Assembly: GCA_030704615.1 (NCBI GenBank)
Contig: CM060731.1
Location: forward strand, 92,112,756-92,176,755
Direction: 5' to 3'
Origin: Takakia lepidozioides
Taxonomy: Eukaryota; Streptophyta; Takakiopsida; Takakiales; Takakiaceae
DNA: 64,000 nucleotides
The notes under the pieces are model-generated. The model saw only the letters and a list, made by a program, of their open reading frames with translations, was not told where the DNA came from and searched no databases. Every line of letters starts with the position of its first letter. Positions within the stretch are counted from its first letter, which is position 1. This document shows positions 12,054 to 23,189 of the stretch, piece by piece. The position numbers and the translations under genes are program-made.

Positions 12054-13684
12054 TGGGGACATCAACCTTGGAGCGTGGGGGAGGAAATGCATGCTTAGCC
12101 TGGCTTAGCTAGCTTAGGAATCCGATTACAAAAACTTGTATTGTACAAAAATTTGTTATAAAGGAAATGGTTCCAAATGTTGTGCGTCCTATTTTGTTTG
12201 GAATGGTGATGCATGGTATGGGTTAGCTAGTGTGTAGAATGCACGCTAGCTTATAAAAGTGGGAGAGGTAAATTGGGTTAATCGTGTGTTTGCGTAGTGC
12301 CGAAATCGGGTGACCCCCATCCAAGGGGCAAGGAAACTTGCGACTTCTTTGGGAGTTCACGTGCTAGTGCGCACCCTGGCGCGTGCGCGTACTATAACTG
12401 CGCTACCGAGGGGGTTGCCTTGTAGTGCGGGCTAACGCGGAAGCTACGTGCTTCCGTTCACGTACTATAATCGTGTAGCCTCGGGACGAAGTCGTAGTGC
12501 GGCTTCGGCGTGTTCCCGTACCTCATGCCAACATTCCAAGGCGGACCCAATTGTAGTGATTGGGGCGTACGGTTGGGTTCAAGGTTATCTTCCTAGTCAA
12601 AGAGGGTTCCAGGGAACCATTGCTCAAGGTGATGCCAAAAGCGGCATCATGAGCGATCGCAAGCAATGTTGTTGCAGTAAGACGATTCGATCCTCGAGGA
12701 GGATCGTTCCTTGGCCTTGAAGTAGGCCAAGAAGAGTGCACTGGGAGGAGCTGGAGAGGCTCCACCCTTGGCCGGGACTTGGAGGAAGTCGGCCGAACTA
12801 GCTAGTGGAGAGTAGAGTCAAGTGTGGGGGTTGGTTCTTTGCCATGGGACTCCATGGTGCCACGACTCCCACCACGAGGTCTCCGCCCCCATGGTGAGTC
12901 CTATGCCACCCCCACTAAGTCCCGCTAAACTACCACCACCCTTGTGGAGCCACCCCCACCGCAACCCGGTGTGGCGGGTCTCACCTAGTGAGCGCCTCCG
13001 CCTCCTTGAGTGCCTTTGGCACTCAAGGGTGCTTCAGCCCCCCCATACCTATCGCTGCGATGCCCCCACTACAGGGGCAGCCCCTCATGTGTCCCGACCC
13101 CCTGCCCCTCAAGGCAAAGGGCCGCGACACACAACCCCTACCACACAGGGAGTCGATGTCCTCCATCGACTTGTCCATTTTGTAGAAACGAACATCCAAG
13201 GTGTGGCGTCCCACATCAAGGAGTTTGTTTGGAGTCTTGGGACTCATCACGGTCCATAGGGGCCGTGATGAGTGGGCCAAGACTCACCGCGACTCATCAC
13301 GGGAGTCGAGGGTTTTCGTGGTGGTTCGCCATAAAAGGCATGGCTGGTTATGAACCCCGCGGGACAGCTACAAAAGTATATATATGGGAGTAGTAACCCC
13401 GAGAACGGTGCAAGCCCGTTGGTGACCAAAAACTAGGTGTGTGAGCGAACGAGCCGGAAAGCGACCAAAGAGGGGAGCTGTTCCGGACTGCCATCTACCA
13501 AAGGGAATTCTCCCTAGTCCCAAATAGGTGGAGGGTTTAGAGGGAAGCGAAGGGGGACCGTTATGTCCCGGTGAGCAGCTGAAGCTCCAAGTTGGCCCGG
13601 GCGGCCAGGTTGGGAGTCAGGCGCGCGCATCAAAGCGAGTAACTATGACTTGAAGGGGAGCTTACCGAAGTGAGGTGCGCGACA
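12054..13684 (+). repeat. Ty3 3' non-coding region and 3' LTR carrying a flipped internal segment
   Basis: No gene. Colinear with 20913-22543 except that about 12858-13230 (roughly 370 bp) is in reverse orientation. The flip includes the LTR start, whose TGTCGC appears reversed near 13130. The right part keeps a TATATATA box near 13378-13386 and ends with GCGACA at 13684. Confidence 0.85.
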
Positions 13685-14126
13685 GAACGACCTCCCGATG
13701 AAGGAGGTTCGGCAATGGTTTTTAGAATTACATATTGAAAGACAATGTTTCGCGAATGGTAGGGTGGTACTGCTCTGTACAATGGGGGCCCATTTCAGCC
13801 TACCAGCCACTTGCAAAATCCACCCACACTCCCAATCCCAAAGGAAATGAGGAATGATGCATTCTGGGAACGATGGATACAAAATAGAACAAAAAGAGGG
13901 CACAATGGGGTTTTTATTGATCCACATGAATTGCATTTGAAGCACGTCTACTGTGCTGATTGTGCAAATAAATCTTTAGCCCTGTGCCTTCTGAATACAA
14001 GTCACGTTGTCAATGGGACTTCGACTGCTCTGAGAACTAGCTCATGAATCATCGGGCTCCGCCAGGTAAACTGGATTGCAGCCGTTGTACCGCCCCTGTT
14101 GATGTTCACCACAATATTGTGCCCTT
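13685..14126. other. Unassigned sequence left of palindrome array C
   Basis: About 440 bp between the Ty3 LTR end and the first type C palindrome. A 78-codon frame on the plus strand (13811-14047) contains two CxxC-like pairs, but I recognise no family and there is no supporting second exon. I do not call a gene. Confidence 0.5.
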
Positions 14127-15315
14127 CGGAAATGCGGCGCAACATTTCCGATCTGGTATGTCGGAAGGTGCGACTCGGACGGAAATGCGGTGCCGCATTT
14201 CAGTTCCCGTTGTTCATAATTCTCAATCAGAACGGAAATGCGATACCGCATTTCCGTTCTGGAGAGTATGAAGGTCTTAACCGGTCGGAAATGCGCTGAA
14301 GCATTTCCGTCACTCGGCTCCATGCCTCAGATACAAAACGGAAATGCGGCGCCGCATTTCCATTCTGGAATGTCGGAAGGTGCGACTCGGACGGAAATGC
14401 GGTGCCGCATTTGAGTTACCGTTGTTCATAATTCTCAATGAGAACGGAAATGCGATACCGCATTTTCATTCTGGACAGTATGAAGGTCTTAACCGGTTGG
14501 AAATGTGCTGCAGCATTTCCGTCACTCGGCTCCATGCCTCAGATACAAAACGGAAATGCGGCGCCGCATTTCCGTTCTGGAATGTCGGAAGGTGCGACTC
14601 GGACGGAAATGCGGTGCCGCATTTGAGTTACCGTTGTTCATAATTCTCAATGAGAACGGAAATGCGGTACCGCATTTCCGTTCTGGAGAGTATGAATGTC
14701 TTAACCGGTCGGAAATGCGCTGCAGCATTTCCGTCACTCGGCTCCATGCCTCAGATACGAAACGGAAATGCGGCGCCGTATTTCCGTTCTGGAATGTTGG
14801 AAGGTGCGACTCGGACGGAAATGCGGTGCTGCATTTTAGTTCCGATGGTTCACGATTTTCAGTCAGAACGGAAATGCAGTACCGCATTTCCGTTCTGGAG
14901 AGTATGAAGGTCTCATCCGGACGGAAATGCGGTGCAACATTTCTATTCCTCAGCTCCATGCATCAGATACAAATCGGAAATGCGGCGCCGCATTTCCGTT
15001 CTGGTATGTCGGAAGGTGCGACTCGGACGGAAATGCGGTGCCTCATTTCAGTTCCCGTGGTTCATGATTCTCAATCAGAACGGAAATGCGGTACCGCATT
15101 TCCATTCCACCTTCACATACCGTGCTTGTTGGATGGAAATGCGTTACCGCATTTCCGTTCTGGAGAGTATAAAGGTTCCCCCGAGGGAAACTCAATGCCA
15201 GTTTTCCGTCGCACTGGTGCATGACTAAGATGCAAAACGGAAATGTGGCGCCGTATTTCCGTCCAACAGCAATCAAATGTATCACTCCGGACGGAAATGC
15301 GGAACCTCATTTCCG
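14127..15315 (+). repeat. Array C: 22 palindromes in a 212-bp four-unit higher-order repeat
   Basis: Twenty-two 24-bp palindromes with half-site CGGAAATGCGG and variable centres (GC, TG, TA, CTGCAG). Copies at 14551-14574 (central GCGC) and 14657-14680 (central TA) are perfect. Equivalent units at 14339, 14551, 14763 and 14975 are exactly 212 bp apart, each period holding four palindromes with different centres in a fixed order. Spacer DNA is conserved between periods. Long open frames through the array are by-products of the repeat, not genes. Sequence unrelated to the family A/B palindromes. Confidence 0.95.
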
Positions 15316-15565
15316 CATGCGGAACCTGAATGGGTTGCAGTGTTCCGAAACAACACAATTGCGGCCTGTCTTGATGAGCACAACTTGGTTGTCTGGCCGT
15401 TTTAACTAACAGTCCTGGCACTTGTCAGTGCGAACGTTCATGTCTGCACCGAGAATACTGCTGGATCCACCCTCAGGAGAAACTGTCAGGAGATGTTATT
15501 TCGTCGCCGAATCGGCCATCATTGTCATACTTACAAGCTATCGAATCACACCTCCCACCTTCATG

Positions 15566-15570
15566 CATGT
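15566..15570 (+). repeat. Target site duplication, left (CATGT)
   Basis: CATGT immediately before the 5' LTR; the same five bases follow the 3' LTR at 22544-22548. Five-base duplications are usual for Ty3 elements. Confidence 0.9.
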
Positions 15571-16294
15571 TGTCGCGGCCCTTTGCCTTGAGGGCAGGGG
15601 GTCGGGACACATGAGGGGCTGCCCCTGTGGTGGGGGCAGCGGCAGCGATAGGTATGGGGGGCTGAAGCACCCTTGAGTGCCCAAGGCACTCAAGGAGGCG
15701 GAGGCGCTCACTAGGTGGAGCCCCGCACCCGGGTTGCGGTGGAGGTGGCTCCACAAGGGGTGGTGGTAGCTTAGTGGGACTTAGTGGGGTGGCATAGGAC
15801 TCACCATGGGGTGGAGACCTCGAGGTGGGAGTCGTGGGGAGTCTTGGGACTCATCACGGTCCATTGGGGCCGCGGTGAGTGGGCCAAGACTCACCGCGAC
15901 TCACCACCGGGAGTCGAGGGTTTTCGTGGTGGTTCGCCATAAAATGGCATGGCTGGTTATGAAACCCCCGCGGACAGCTACAGAAGTATATATAGGGAGT
16001 AGTAACCCCGAGAACGGTGCAAGCCCGTTGGTGACCAAAAACTAGTGAGTAAGCGAGCGAGCCGGAAAGCGACCAAAGAGTGGGGAGTGTTCCGGACTGC
16101 CATCTACCAAAGGGAATTCTCCTAGTCCCAAATAGGTGGAGGGTTTAGAGGGACGAAGCGGAAGGGGACCGTTTATGTCCCGGTGAGCAGCCAAACTCCA
16201 AGTTGGCCCGGCGGCCAGGTTGGGAGTCAGGCGCGCGCATCAAAGCGAGTAACTATGACTTGAAGGGGAGTTTACCGAACTGAGGTGTGCGACA
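15571..16294 (+). repeat. 5' LTR
   Basis: Starts TGTCGCGGCC, ends GTGTGCGACA. A TATATATA box at 15987-15994 is a probable promoter for the element; the same box recurs in the other LTRs. Confidence 0.93.
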
Positions 16295-16296
16295 TT

Positions 16297-16308
16297 TGGT
16301 ATCAGAGC
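16297..16308 (+). promoter_or_regulatory. Primer binding site, initiator tRNA-Met
   Basis: TGGTATCAGAGC, complementary to the 3' end of plant initiator tRNA-Met, lies two bases after the 5' LTR. It primes minus-strand DNA synthesis. Confidence 0.92.
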
Positions 16309-16349
16309 TTAGAGTTCAGTACGCGATCGTCCTTGGGATTGGCCTCATC

Positions 16350-17421
16350 ATGGGGTCGGGCAAGCCGAAGCGAAAGCGGAACGGCCCAAAAGATGATGAT
16401 CCCGGTGAGCCCGATGGGGGCGACGTGTCACCGAGGCGGCCGTTTGAGGAAGCGATTAATGTTTCCGAAAACGAGGCCGCTCAGGAGCGGGAGGAATCCG
16501 AGGAGTCGGAGCCCGAGGAATCTTTGAGAGCTCCGACAAACCAAGAGATGCCTCCCATGCCGGCAGCCTTTTGGGAAGGGTTGTTGGCGCAGTTTGGCGG
16601 GACGTTGAAAGACGTGTTGAAGGCGGCTAATGCCACTTCCACCAAGGCAAAGTTTAAGGTGAAGCCTAAGGAACCCGGCACCTTCGAGGGCGTTCGAAAC
16701 CGGAAGGCACTCAACACCTGGCTCCTGGAGCTAGAGCAGTACTTCCGGGCGGCCAAGTTGAGTGACGAGGATCGGGTGGAAGTGGCTCCCACCTATTTGA
16801 GGGGCTATGCTCAACAATGGTGGCAGAAACGCCTTCACGACCGAGGCCCAAGCCCGGAAACCTTGAACTGGAGTGAGTTCAAGGAATTGATGAAGAGACA
16901 GTTTGTGCCCCTCAACGCATCCTGGCTTGCCCGGGACAAGATGAGGAATTTGAAGCAAACAGATGACATTCGGGGGTATGTCCAGGCTTTCAATGTGCTG
17001 TTGCTCGAAGTCGCGGACATGGCAGAACCAGAAATGGTCTTCAACTTTGTGGCGGGACTGGCCCCATGGGCTAGGCGGAAGTTGGAGGAGAAGCCACCCA
17101 AGACTTTGAACGAGGCAATTGAGAGAGCTGAATGTTTCTCGGATGTCCCTAGGGGTGAGAGACAAGGCCGTACGGAGCTGAACCACAAGAAGACCCGGCG
17201 GGAAGGTGACTCCTCCCGACCGGAAAAGAAGTGGGATAGGCCACGCGGCGAAAATGGCACGTGGAAATCGAAGGGAGGGCCTTCACACGTCAAGGCGGCA
17301 CCCGGTGCTTCGAAAGGAAAAGCGGGTGGAGCGGACTTATGGCGGACAGAAGGCGACCTTTGATGGAGTGTGTTTCAATTGCGGGGAGCCCGGGCACATG
17401 GCCAAGAAGTGCACGAAGCCG
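16350..17421 (+). pseudogene. Ty3/gypsy Gag (capsid and zinc knuckle)
   Basis: Structural protein packaging the element RNA. The first ATG after the primer site is at 16350. A Lys-rich then acidic N-terminus is followed by the Ty3-type capsid (TFEGVRNRKALNTWL, YLRGYAQQWW, FVPLNASWLARDKMR, FNFVAGLAPWARR) and a CCHC zinc knuckle CFNCGEPGHMAKKC near 17370-17411. The opening frame stops at 17361-17363; the zinc knuckle is in the next frame, so at least one indel separates capsid and nucleocapsid parts. Confidence 0.92.
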
Positions 17422-20400
17422 GCAATTGAACATGACTCGGGCGACCACGGAGCTGTCGGAAGATACCATCAGTCGCTTGGTGGAAGCGGGTGGTCGCCAG
17501 GACTTGCAAGGTAGGCAAATTTCTTGTGAGTTGTATCAGGAAACTGGCGCCTTACGAAAAGGGAGTCAGTTATTGTTCGTGGATGGGATAATATCCGGAA
17601 CTAATGTGTCGTTGTTGGTGGACACAGGAGCGTCGCACTCCTTCATGACGCCGGCGGCGGCGCGAAAGTTGGGACTCCCGACAAGTGACGTGGGGGCCTC
17701 TATTGAGGTGCGCTCTGCCAAAGGAGAACCTCAGTTGGCGACAAGGTTGGCGTTTGATGTTCCTCTTCAACTGGGGAGTTGGGAGGGACGTGAGAACTTC
17801 ACTATCTGCGAGATCGATGGAGTGGATCTCATTTTGGGAATGACCTTTTTGAGCAAATCCGGAGCGGTCATAGATGGCCGCAAGAGAGTAGTCACGCTGC
17901 CATGTGGGAATGGTGGCGAGGTTTTACGAGTGTCGGAAACGCCCAAATCCGTGGGAGGGCGAATAAACTTCTCAGCAAAGGAGTGGGCCGTGGAGGAGAC
18001 ACACGAGTCCCAGTTTTTGCTTTACATTAGAGAAGTGAAAGGAGAAGGCGATGGGGAGCCGAGCCCAGATTGGATCAAGGGGATTTTGGAGAAATACCAG
18101 GATGTGATGCCGGAGGATTTACCAAGCGGCTTGCCACCGCGAAGAGGAGTTGACCACAAAATTGAGGTGATACCGGGATCGGAACCGCCTGCCAAGGCGC
18201 CCTACCGGTTGAGCCACAAAGAGTTGGTCGAGCTGAAGACTCAGCTCAAGATCTAATGTCAAAGGGGTACATCCGGCCGAGTAAGTCACCTTACGGAGCC
18301 CCGGTGCTATTGCAGACAAGAAGGATGGGACGCTGCGGATGTGTGTCGATTACAGGGCTCTGAATAAGGTGACTATCAAAAACCGGTACCCTTTGCCAAG
18401 GATCGACGACCTCTTCGATCGGTTGGCAGGAGCGAAGTATTTCAGCCGGATCGACTTGCGCTCCGGCTATCACCAAATTCGGGTGGCGGAAGGAGATGAG
18501 GAGAAGACCGCGTGCAGGACAAGGTATGGTTCATATGAGTTCTTGGTGATGCCTTTTGGGCTCACCAATGCCAGCGACATTTAGCACGCTGATGAACAGC
18601 CTTTTCCAGGAGTGGTTGGATGACTTTGTGATCGTGTACATCGACGACATCTTGGTGTACTCGAAAACAAAGGAGGAGCACCTGGAGCACCTCAAAAGGG
18701 TGTTCCAAAAATTGCGAGAAGGGAAGCTGTATGCCAAAGCTTCAAAGTGCGAATTCGGGGTCACAAAAGTGGAGTTCTTGGGGCACGTGATTACACAGGA
18801 TGGGATCAAAATGGATGACAGAAAGGTGAGGGCGATCTTGGACTGGGAGCCTCCGACTTCGGTCCCGGGAGTGCGATCCTTCCTAGGACTCGCCTCCTAT
18901 TACCGGAAGTATGTGAGAAATTTCGCCAAGATCGCGGGGCCGCTGTCGGACCTTCTGTGTAAATCCAAAGTCTGGGTATGGAACACATTTTGTGGCCAAG
19001 CTTTTGCTGAATTGAAGCAGCGGATGACGGAAGCTCCAGTCTTAAAAATCCGGAGTTCGATCGTCCGTTTGAGATTCATACAGATGCATCGGACTTCGCA
19101 ATTGGGGGTGTACTTATGCAAGATGGACGTCCAGTGGCTTACGAAAGTAAGAAACTGAATGAAGTGGAGCGACGGTGGCCGACGCACGAAAAAGAGATGA
19201 AGGCGGTGGTACATTGCCTTGAACTCTGGCGCCACTATGTTGGTTCCAACCCAGTGAAGGTGTTCACGGACAATGTCACGGTGAAGTATTTTGCCACGCA
19301 GCCCAAGTTGTCCCCAAAACAACTTAGGTGGCAAGATACTTTGGCAGTGTTCGACGTGGATATCCAGTACAAACCGGGACGGGACAATGTGGTGGCCGAT
19401 GCTTTAAGTAGAAAGCAGCAGCTCTTGTTGGTGTACAAGGGCGAGACGGCGCTCCAAAGGAAGATCCGGAAGGCTTGCCGGAAGGATGAGCTGGCAAAGT
19501 GCGTGATGCAGAACTTGAGAATGGGGGGTTAAATCGCAGTTCCACTTGCAAAACGGACTGCTCCGGTATAAGCAAAAACGTCTCTATGTGCCAAAGGGAG
19601 GGATCAGGGATAGTCTCTTGAGAGAATGCCATGATAGCCCGCTTGCGGGCCACGGTGGAGCCAAGCGCACTGCGGCACTCTTGAAGAAAGAGTATTTCTG
19701 GCCCAAACTGAGGGAGGAGGCAGAGGAGAGGAGTATGTTAAGACATGCACCACATGCCAACAAAACCGGAGCGAGTATAAAAAGCAAGCGGGGCTGTTAC
19801 AACCCTTGCCGATTCCAGAGGGGACTTGGGAAAGCGTCTCGATGGATTTCATGACTGCTATGCCGCTGTCAAAAGGATTCGATGCAATCATGGTGGTGGT
19901 AGATAGGTTCAGTAAAATGGCCCATTTCATCCCCACCAAGGAGACGGCAACAACTGCGCAGGAGACAGGGCGACTTTACTTCGCCCACGTCTTAAAGCAT
20001 CATGGAGTCCCGAAGGATATTGTCTCGGACCGCGATCCAAAGTTTACGAGTAAATTCTGGAGAGCACTTTGGAAGAAGATGGGGACGAGGCTGAAGATGA
20101 GCACCGCCTTCCGACCTACGACGGACGGCCAAACGGAAAGAGTGAATTCCGTAGTGAAGCAATTCTTGCGGAATTACGTGTCGGCAGACCAATCAGACTG
20201 GATGGAACACTTAGACGCGGCAGAGTTCTGTTATAATAACACAGAACACTCCGCGACGGGAGTTTCCCCTTTTGTGTTGGTCTATGGAAAAGCACCTCTG
20301 GTGCCGACAAGTTGGGCCGCCCAGGACGTTGAGGAACCGGCAGTAGCGGCGGTACTGGAAGAACGCGAGCGTTTGTTGAAGCTCGCAAAGTACAACATTG

Positions 20401-20912
20401 CCAAAGCTAGGAAACGGTATGAAAGGCAGGCGAATCGGAAGCGGAGGGAAGTGAAGTTTGAGGCAGGCACAGAGGTCTGGTTGAACATCAAGAATTTTCG
20501 ACTACCTCCGGAAATGAGTCCGAAGTTCGTACCTCCGTATGCGGGTCCCTTTCGCATTCGGAGGGTTATGAATGAGGATGTGTATGAATTGGAGCTGCCA
20601 GCAAACAGCAAGGTGCACCCAGTATTCCATGTCTCCCTTTTGAAGCCTTACTTCAAAGATGAAGCACGTCCGAATCGGCAGCAAGTGTTGCGTCCGCCAC
20701 CTATGCTGTTGGATCATGAAAATGAACCCGAGTACGAGGTGGAGGCAATACTTAAGTCGAGGAGGTTCAAGAACCGAGAAACGGAGTATCTCGTCAAATG
20801 GAAGGGCTATCATCTTGTGGAGGCATCTTGGGTGCGTGCCTCAGAAATGGGAAACGCATCCGAGGCAGTTGCAGCGTTCGAAGGGCGACCTCAAAAGCGG
20901 AAGAAGCGTTGA
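17422..20912 (+). pseudogene. Ty3/gypsy Pol: protease, RT, RNase H, integrase, chromodomain
   Basis: Copies RNA into DNA and inserts it. Visible in order: retropepsin active site LVDTGASHS near 17615-17640; RT with YIDD near 18636-18650; RNase H (HTDAS region about 19080, ADALSRK about 19400); integrase zinc finger (CHDSPLAGHGG, about 19628, then TCQQN-type Cys pair near 19745-19760); integrase core (SMDFMTAMPL 19843, VSDRDPKFTSKFW 20024, the Glu in TDGQTERVNSVV about 20130); chromodomain about 20727-20880. From 19806 to 20912 the frame is open. Upstream it is broken around 18256, 18575, 19060, 19150, 19530 and 19730 by small indels. The residues named look intact, so inactivation is by frame breaks alone. 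Confidence 0.93.
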
Positions 20913-21818
20913 TGGGGACATCAACCTTGGAGCGTGGGGGAGGAAATGCATGCTTAGCCCGGTTTAGCTAGCTCAGGAATCCGATTGCAAAAACTTGTAT
21001 TGTACAAAAATTTGTATAAAGGAAATGGGTTCCAAATATTGTGCGTCCTATTGTGTTTGGAATGGTGATGCATGGTGTGGTTGGCTGGTGTGTAGAATGC
21101 ATGCTAGCTTACAAAAGTGGGAGAGGTAAATTGGGTTAATCGTGTGTTTGCGCAGTGCCGAAATCGGGTGACTCCCATCCAAGGGGCAAGGAAAACTTGC
21201 GCCTTATTTGGGAGTTCAAGTGCTAGTGCGCACCTGGCGCGTGCGCGTACTATAACTGCGCTACCGAGGGGGTTGCCTTGTAGTGCGGGCTAACGCGGAA
21301 GCTACGTGCTTCCGTTCACGTACTATAATCGTGTAGCCTCGGGACGAAGTCGTAGTGCGGCTTCGGCGTGTTCCCGTACCTCAGGCCAGCATTCCAAGGC
21401 GGACCCAATTGTAGTGATTGGGGCGCACGGTTGGTTCAAGGTTATCTTCCTAGTCAAAGAGGGTTCCAGGTGAACCCTTGCTCAAGGTGATGCCAAAAGC
21501 GGCATCATGAGCGATCGCAAGCAATGTTGTTGCAGTAAGGCGATTCGATCCTCGGGGAGGATCGTTCCTTGGCCTTGAAGTAGGCCAAGAAGAGTGCACT
21601 GGGAGGAGCTGGAGAGGCTCCACCCTTGGCCGGGACTTGGAGGAAGTCGGCCGAACTAGCTAGTGGAGAGTGGAGTCAAGTGTGGGGTTTGGTTCTTTGC
21701 CATGGGACGCCATGGTACGGAAACAAACTCCTTGATGTGGGACGCCACAACTTGGATGTTCGTTTCTACAAAATGGACAAGTCGATGAGGACATCGACTC
21801 CCTGTTGGTAGGGGTGTG
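20913..21818 (+). other. Ty3 3' non-coding region
   Basis: About 0.9 kb between the chromodomain stop and the 3' LTR with no plausible gene. The same region is present at 12054 onward and 58815-59718. A short purine-rich tract, the likely plus-strand primer, lies just before the LTR (around 21806-21818). Confidence 0.75.
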
Positions 21819-22543
21819 TGTCGCGGCCCTTTGCCTTGAGGGCAGGGGGTCGGGACACATGAGGGGCTGCCCCTGTGGTGGGGGCAGCGGCAGCGATAGG
21901 TATGGGGGGCTGAAGCACCCTTGAGTGCCCAAGGCACTCAAGGAGGCGGAGGCGCTCACTAGGTGGAGCCCCGCACACCGGGTTGCGGTGGAGGTGGCTC
22001 CACAAGGGGTGGTGGTAGCTTAGTGGGACTTAGTGGGGGTGGCATAGGACTCACCATGGGGTGGAGACCTCGAGGTGGGAGTCGTGGGGAGTCTTGGGAC
22101 TCATCACGGTCCATTGGGGCCGCGGTGAGTGGGCCAAGACTCACCGCGACTCACCACCGGGAGTCGAGGGTTTTCGTGGTGGTTCGCCATAAAATGGCAT
22201 GGCTGGTTATGAAACCCCGCGGACAGCTACAGAAGTATATATAGGGAGTAGTAGTAACCCGAGAACGGTGCAAGCCCGTTGGTGACCAAAAACTAGTGAG
22301 TAAGCGAGCGAGCCGGAAAGCGACCAAAGAGTGGGGAGCTGTTCCGGACTGCCATCTACCAAAGGGAATTCTCCTAGTCCCAAATAGGTGGAGGGTTTAG
22401 AGGGAAGCGGAAGGGGACCGTTATGTCCCGGTGAGCAGCCGAAACTCCAAGTTGGCCCGGCGGCCAGGTTGGGAGTCAGGCGCGCGCATCAAAGCGAGTA
22501 ACTATGACTTGAAGGGGAGTTTACCGAACTGAGGTGTGCGACA
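21819..22543 (+). repeat. 3' LTR
   Basis: Starts TGTCGCGGCC, ends GTGTGCGACA, nearly identical to the 5' LTR. TATATATA at about 22235-22242. Followed by CATGT. Confidence 0.93.
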
Positions 22544-22548
22544 CATGT
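22544..22548 (+). repeat. Target site duplication, right (CATGT)
   Basis: Same five bases as 15566-15570. Confidence 0.9.
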
Positions 22549-22686
22549 AGCTTGAAACAATACTTTCCACTTCAATGTGCGACTTCCAATCGTCGATGGA
22601 CTCCGCAGATCCACTTACATGGTGCCTGTGAGCCTTGGTATGTCGCTATACTGAACCTCGCACTTGCCAACTTCGTGCGGTCTTCG

Positions 22687-23105
22687 ATGGCTCCGAATTC
22701 CTACACTATAGTTTGTTGTCCTCCGCAACTTGGGAGAGCCTGGATCCCAAACGAGGGAGGACTTTGCAGAGTGACTGAAACTTACTTTTGTTCCAAATTC
22801 AAGCTCAAACCGGGCACAGTTTATTTGGAAGAAGAAAGGAAGGATGTTCCTGGACAGGTTGACGAGACCATTGTCGTGCTAGGTAACGACAGAGGTTGTG
22901 GAATCAAATGGCACGTACCCCCATCAGACACCATCCTGTACCGAGCTGTGGGAATGCCCATTCCCTTTCCGAATCAGTCGCTGCCCACACCATCCACAAA
23001 GGAGTCCGGAAACCGACAGGCGGCCACTGCCAACAGAGAGGTATGCAACGATAATCAAAGACCTAGCATCTACACCACCACCGACTTCGCCGACGCCCGA
23101 GCAAT
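22687..23105 (+). pseudogene. ORF with a MULE transposase-like N-terminal module
   Basis: From ATG at 22687 the product aligns by eye with the first 90 or so residues of the MULE transposases at 2071 and 31407 (minus strand). Shared points are a Gly-containing NEGGLCRV block, FKLKPGTVYLEEE (compare FEPGTV and QNGSIFLEKE), a D..G.V stretch, WHVPP (WRVPP, WRVRP) and YRAVG. After this it continues Pro/Thr-rich, unlike the MULEs. Before the Ty3 insertion it lay only a few hundred bases from palindrome array C and was transcribed away from it, which is the geometry of MULE families A and B. It may be the start of a third family's transposase or a shared module in another protein. No Cys/His core is seen downstream. 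Confidence 0.5.
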
Positions 23106-23189
23106 GACATGCACCTCAACCCACCACACTCACCTCTCCTGCGGAGCTGCTGGCCCTCAACCCACGTACCAAGCGCACCTCCAGCGAAT

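Larger units (their letters stand above)
8916..13684 (+). mobile_element. Rearranged Ty3/gypsy chromodomain element with two internal inversions
   Basis: Same family as the complete element at 15571-22543 but without a recognisable 5' LTR or gag. The protease-RT-RNase H part is inverted (about 8921-10806) relative to the integrase-chromodomain part (10807-12053). A second inversion (about 12858-13230) spans the junction of the 3' non-coding region and the 3' LTR. The 3' end GTGCGCGACA is at 13684. Confidence 0.88.
15571..22543 (+). mobile_element. Complete Ty3/gypsy chromodomain retrotransposon, 6,973 bp
   Basis: Bounded by LTRs of 724 and 725 bp that begin TGTCGC and end GCGACA, flanked by CATGT on both sides. 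Order: LTR, tRNA-Met primer site, gag, protease, RT, RNase H, integrase, chromodomain, a 0.9-kb non-coding region, LTR. This order and the chromodomain define the Chromovirus branch of Ty3/gypsy. The LTRs look very similar, suggesting a fairly recent insertion, yet the coding region has several frameshifts. It separates palindrome array C from the MULE-like N-terminal ORF at 22687, which would be neighbours without it. Confidence 0.95.

Noticed and set aside
12088-13684. A 1.6-kb LTR beginning TGCATGC
   Set aside because: The copies share DNA from that point, but the boundary TGTCGC...GCGACA gives matching inverted ends, near-equal LTR lengths (724 and 725 bp) and a perfect CATGT duplication in the complete element. 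The extra 0.9 kb is 3' non-coding DNA.
14344-15224. Long open frames (up to 239 codons) through array C
   Set aside because: The peptides simply repeat NGNA..HFRSG / RKCGAAF-type units in three frames on both strands, as expected from a GC-rich satellite. No independent coding signal.
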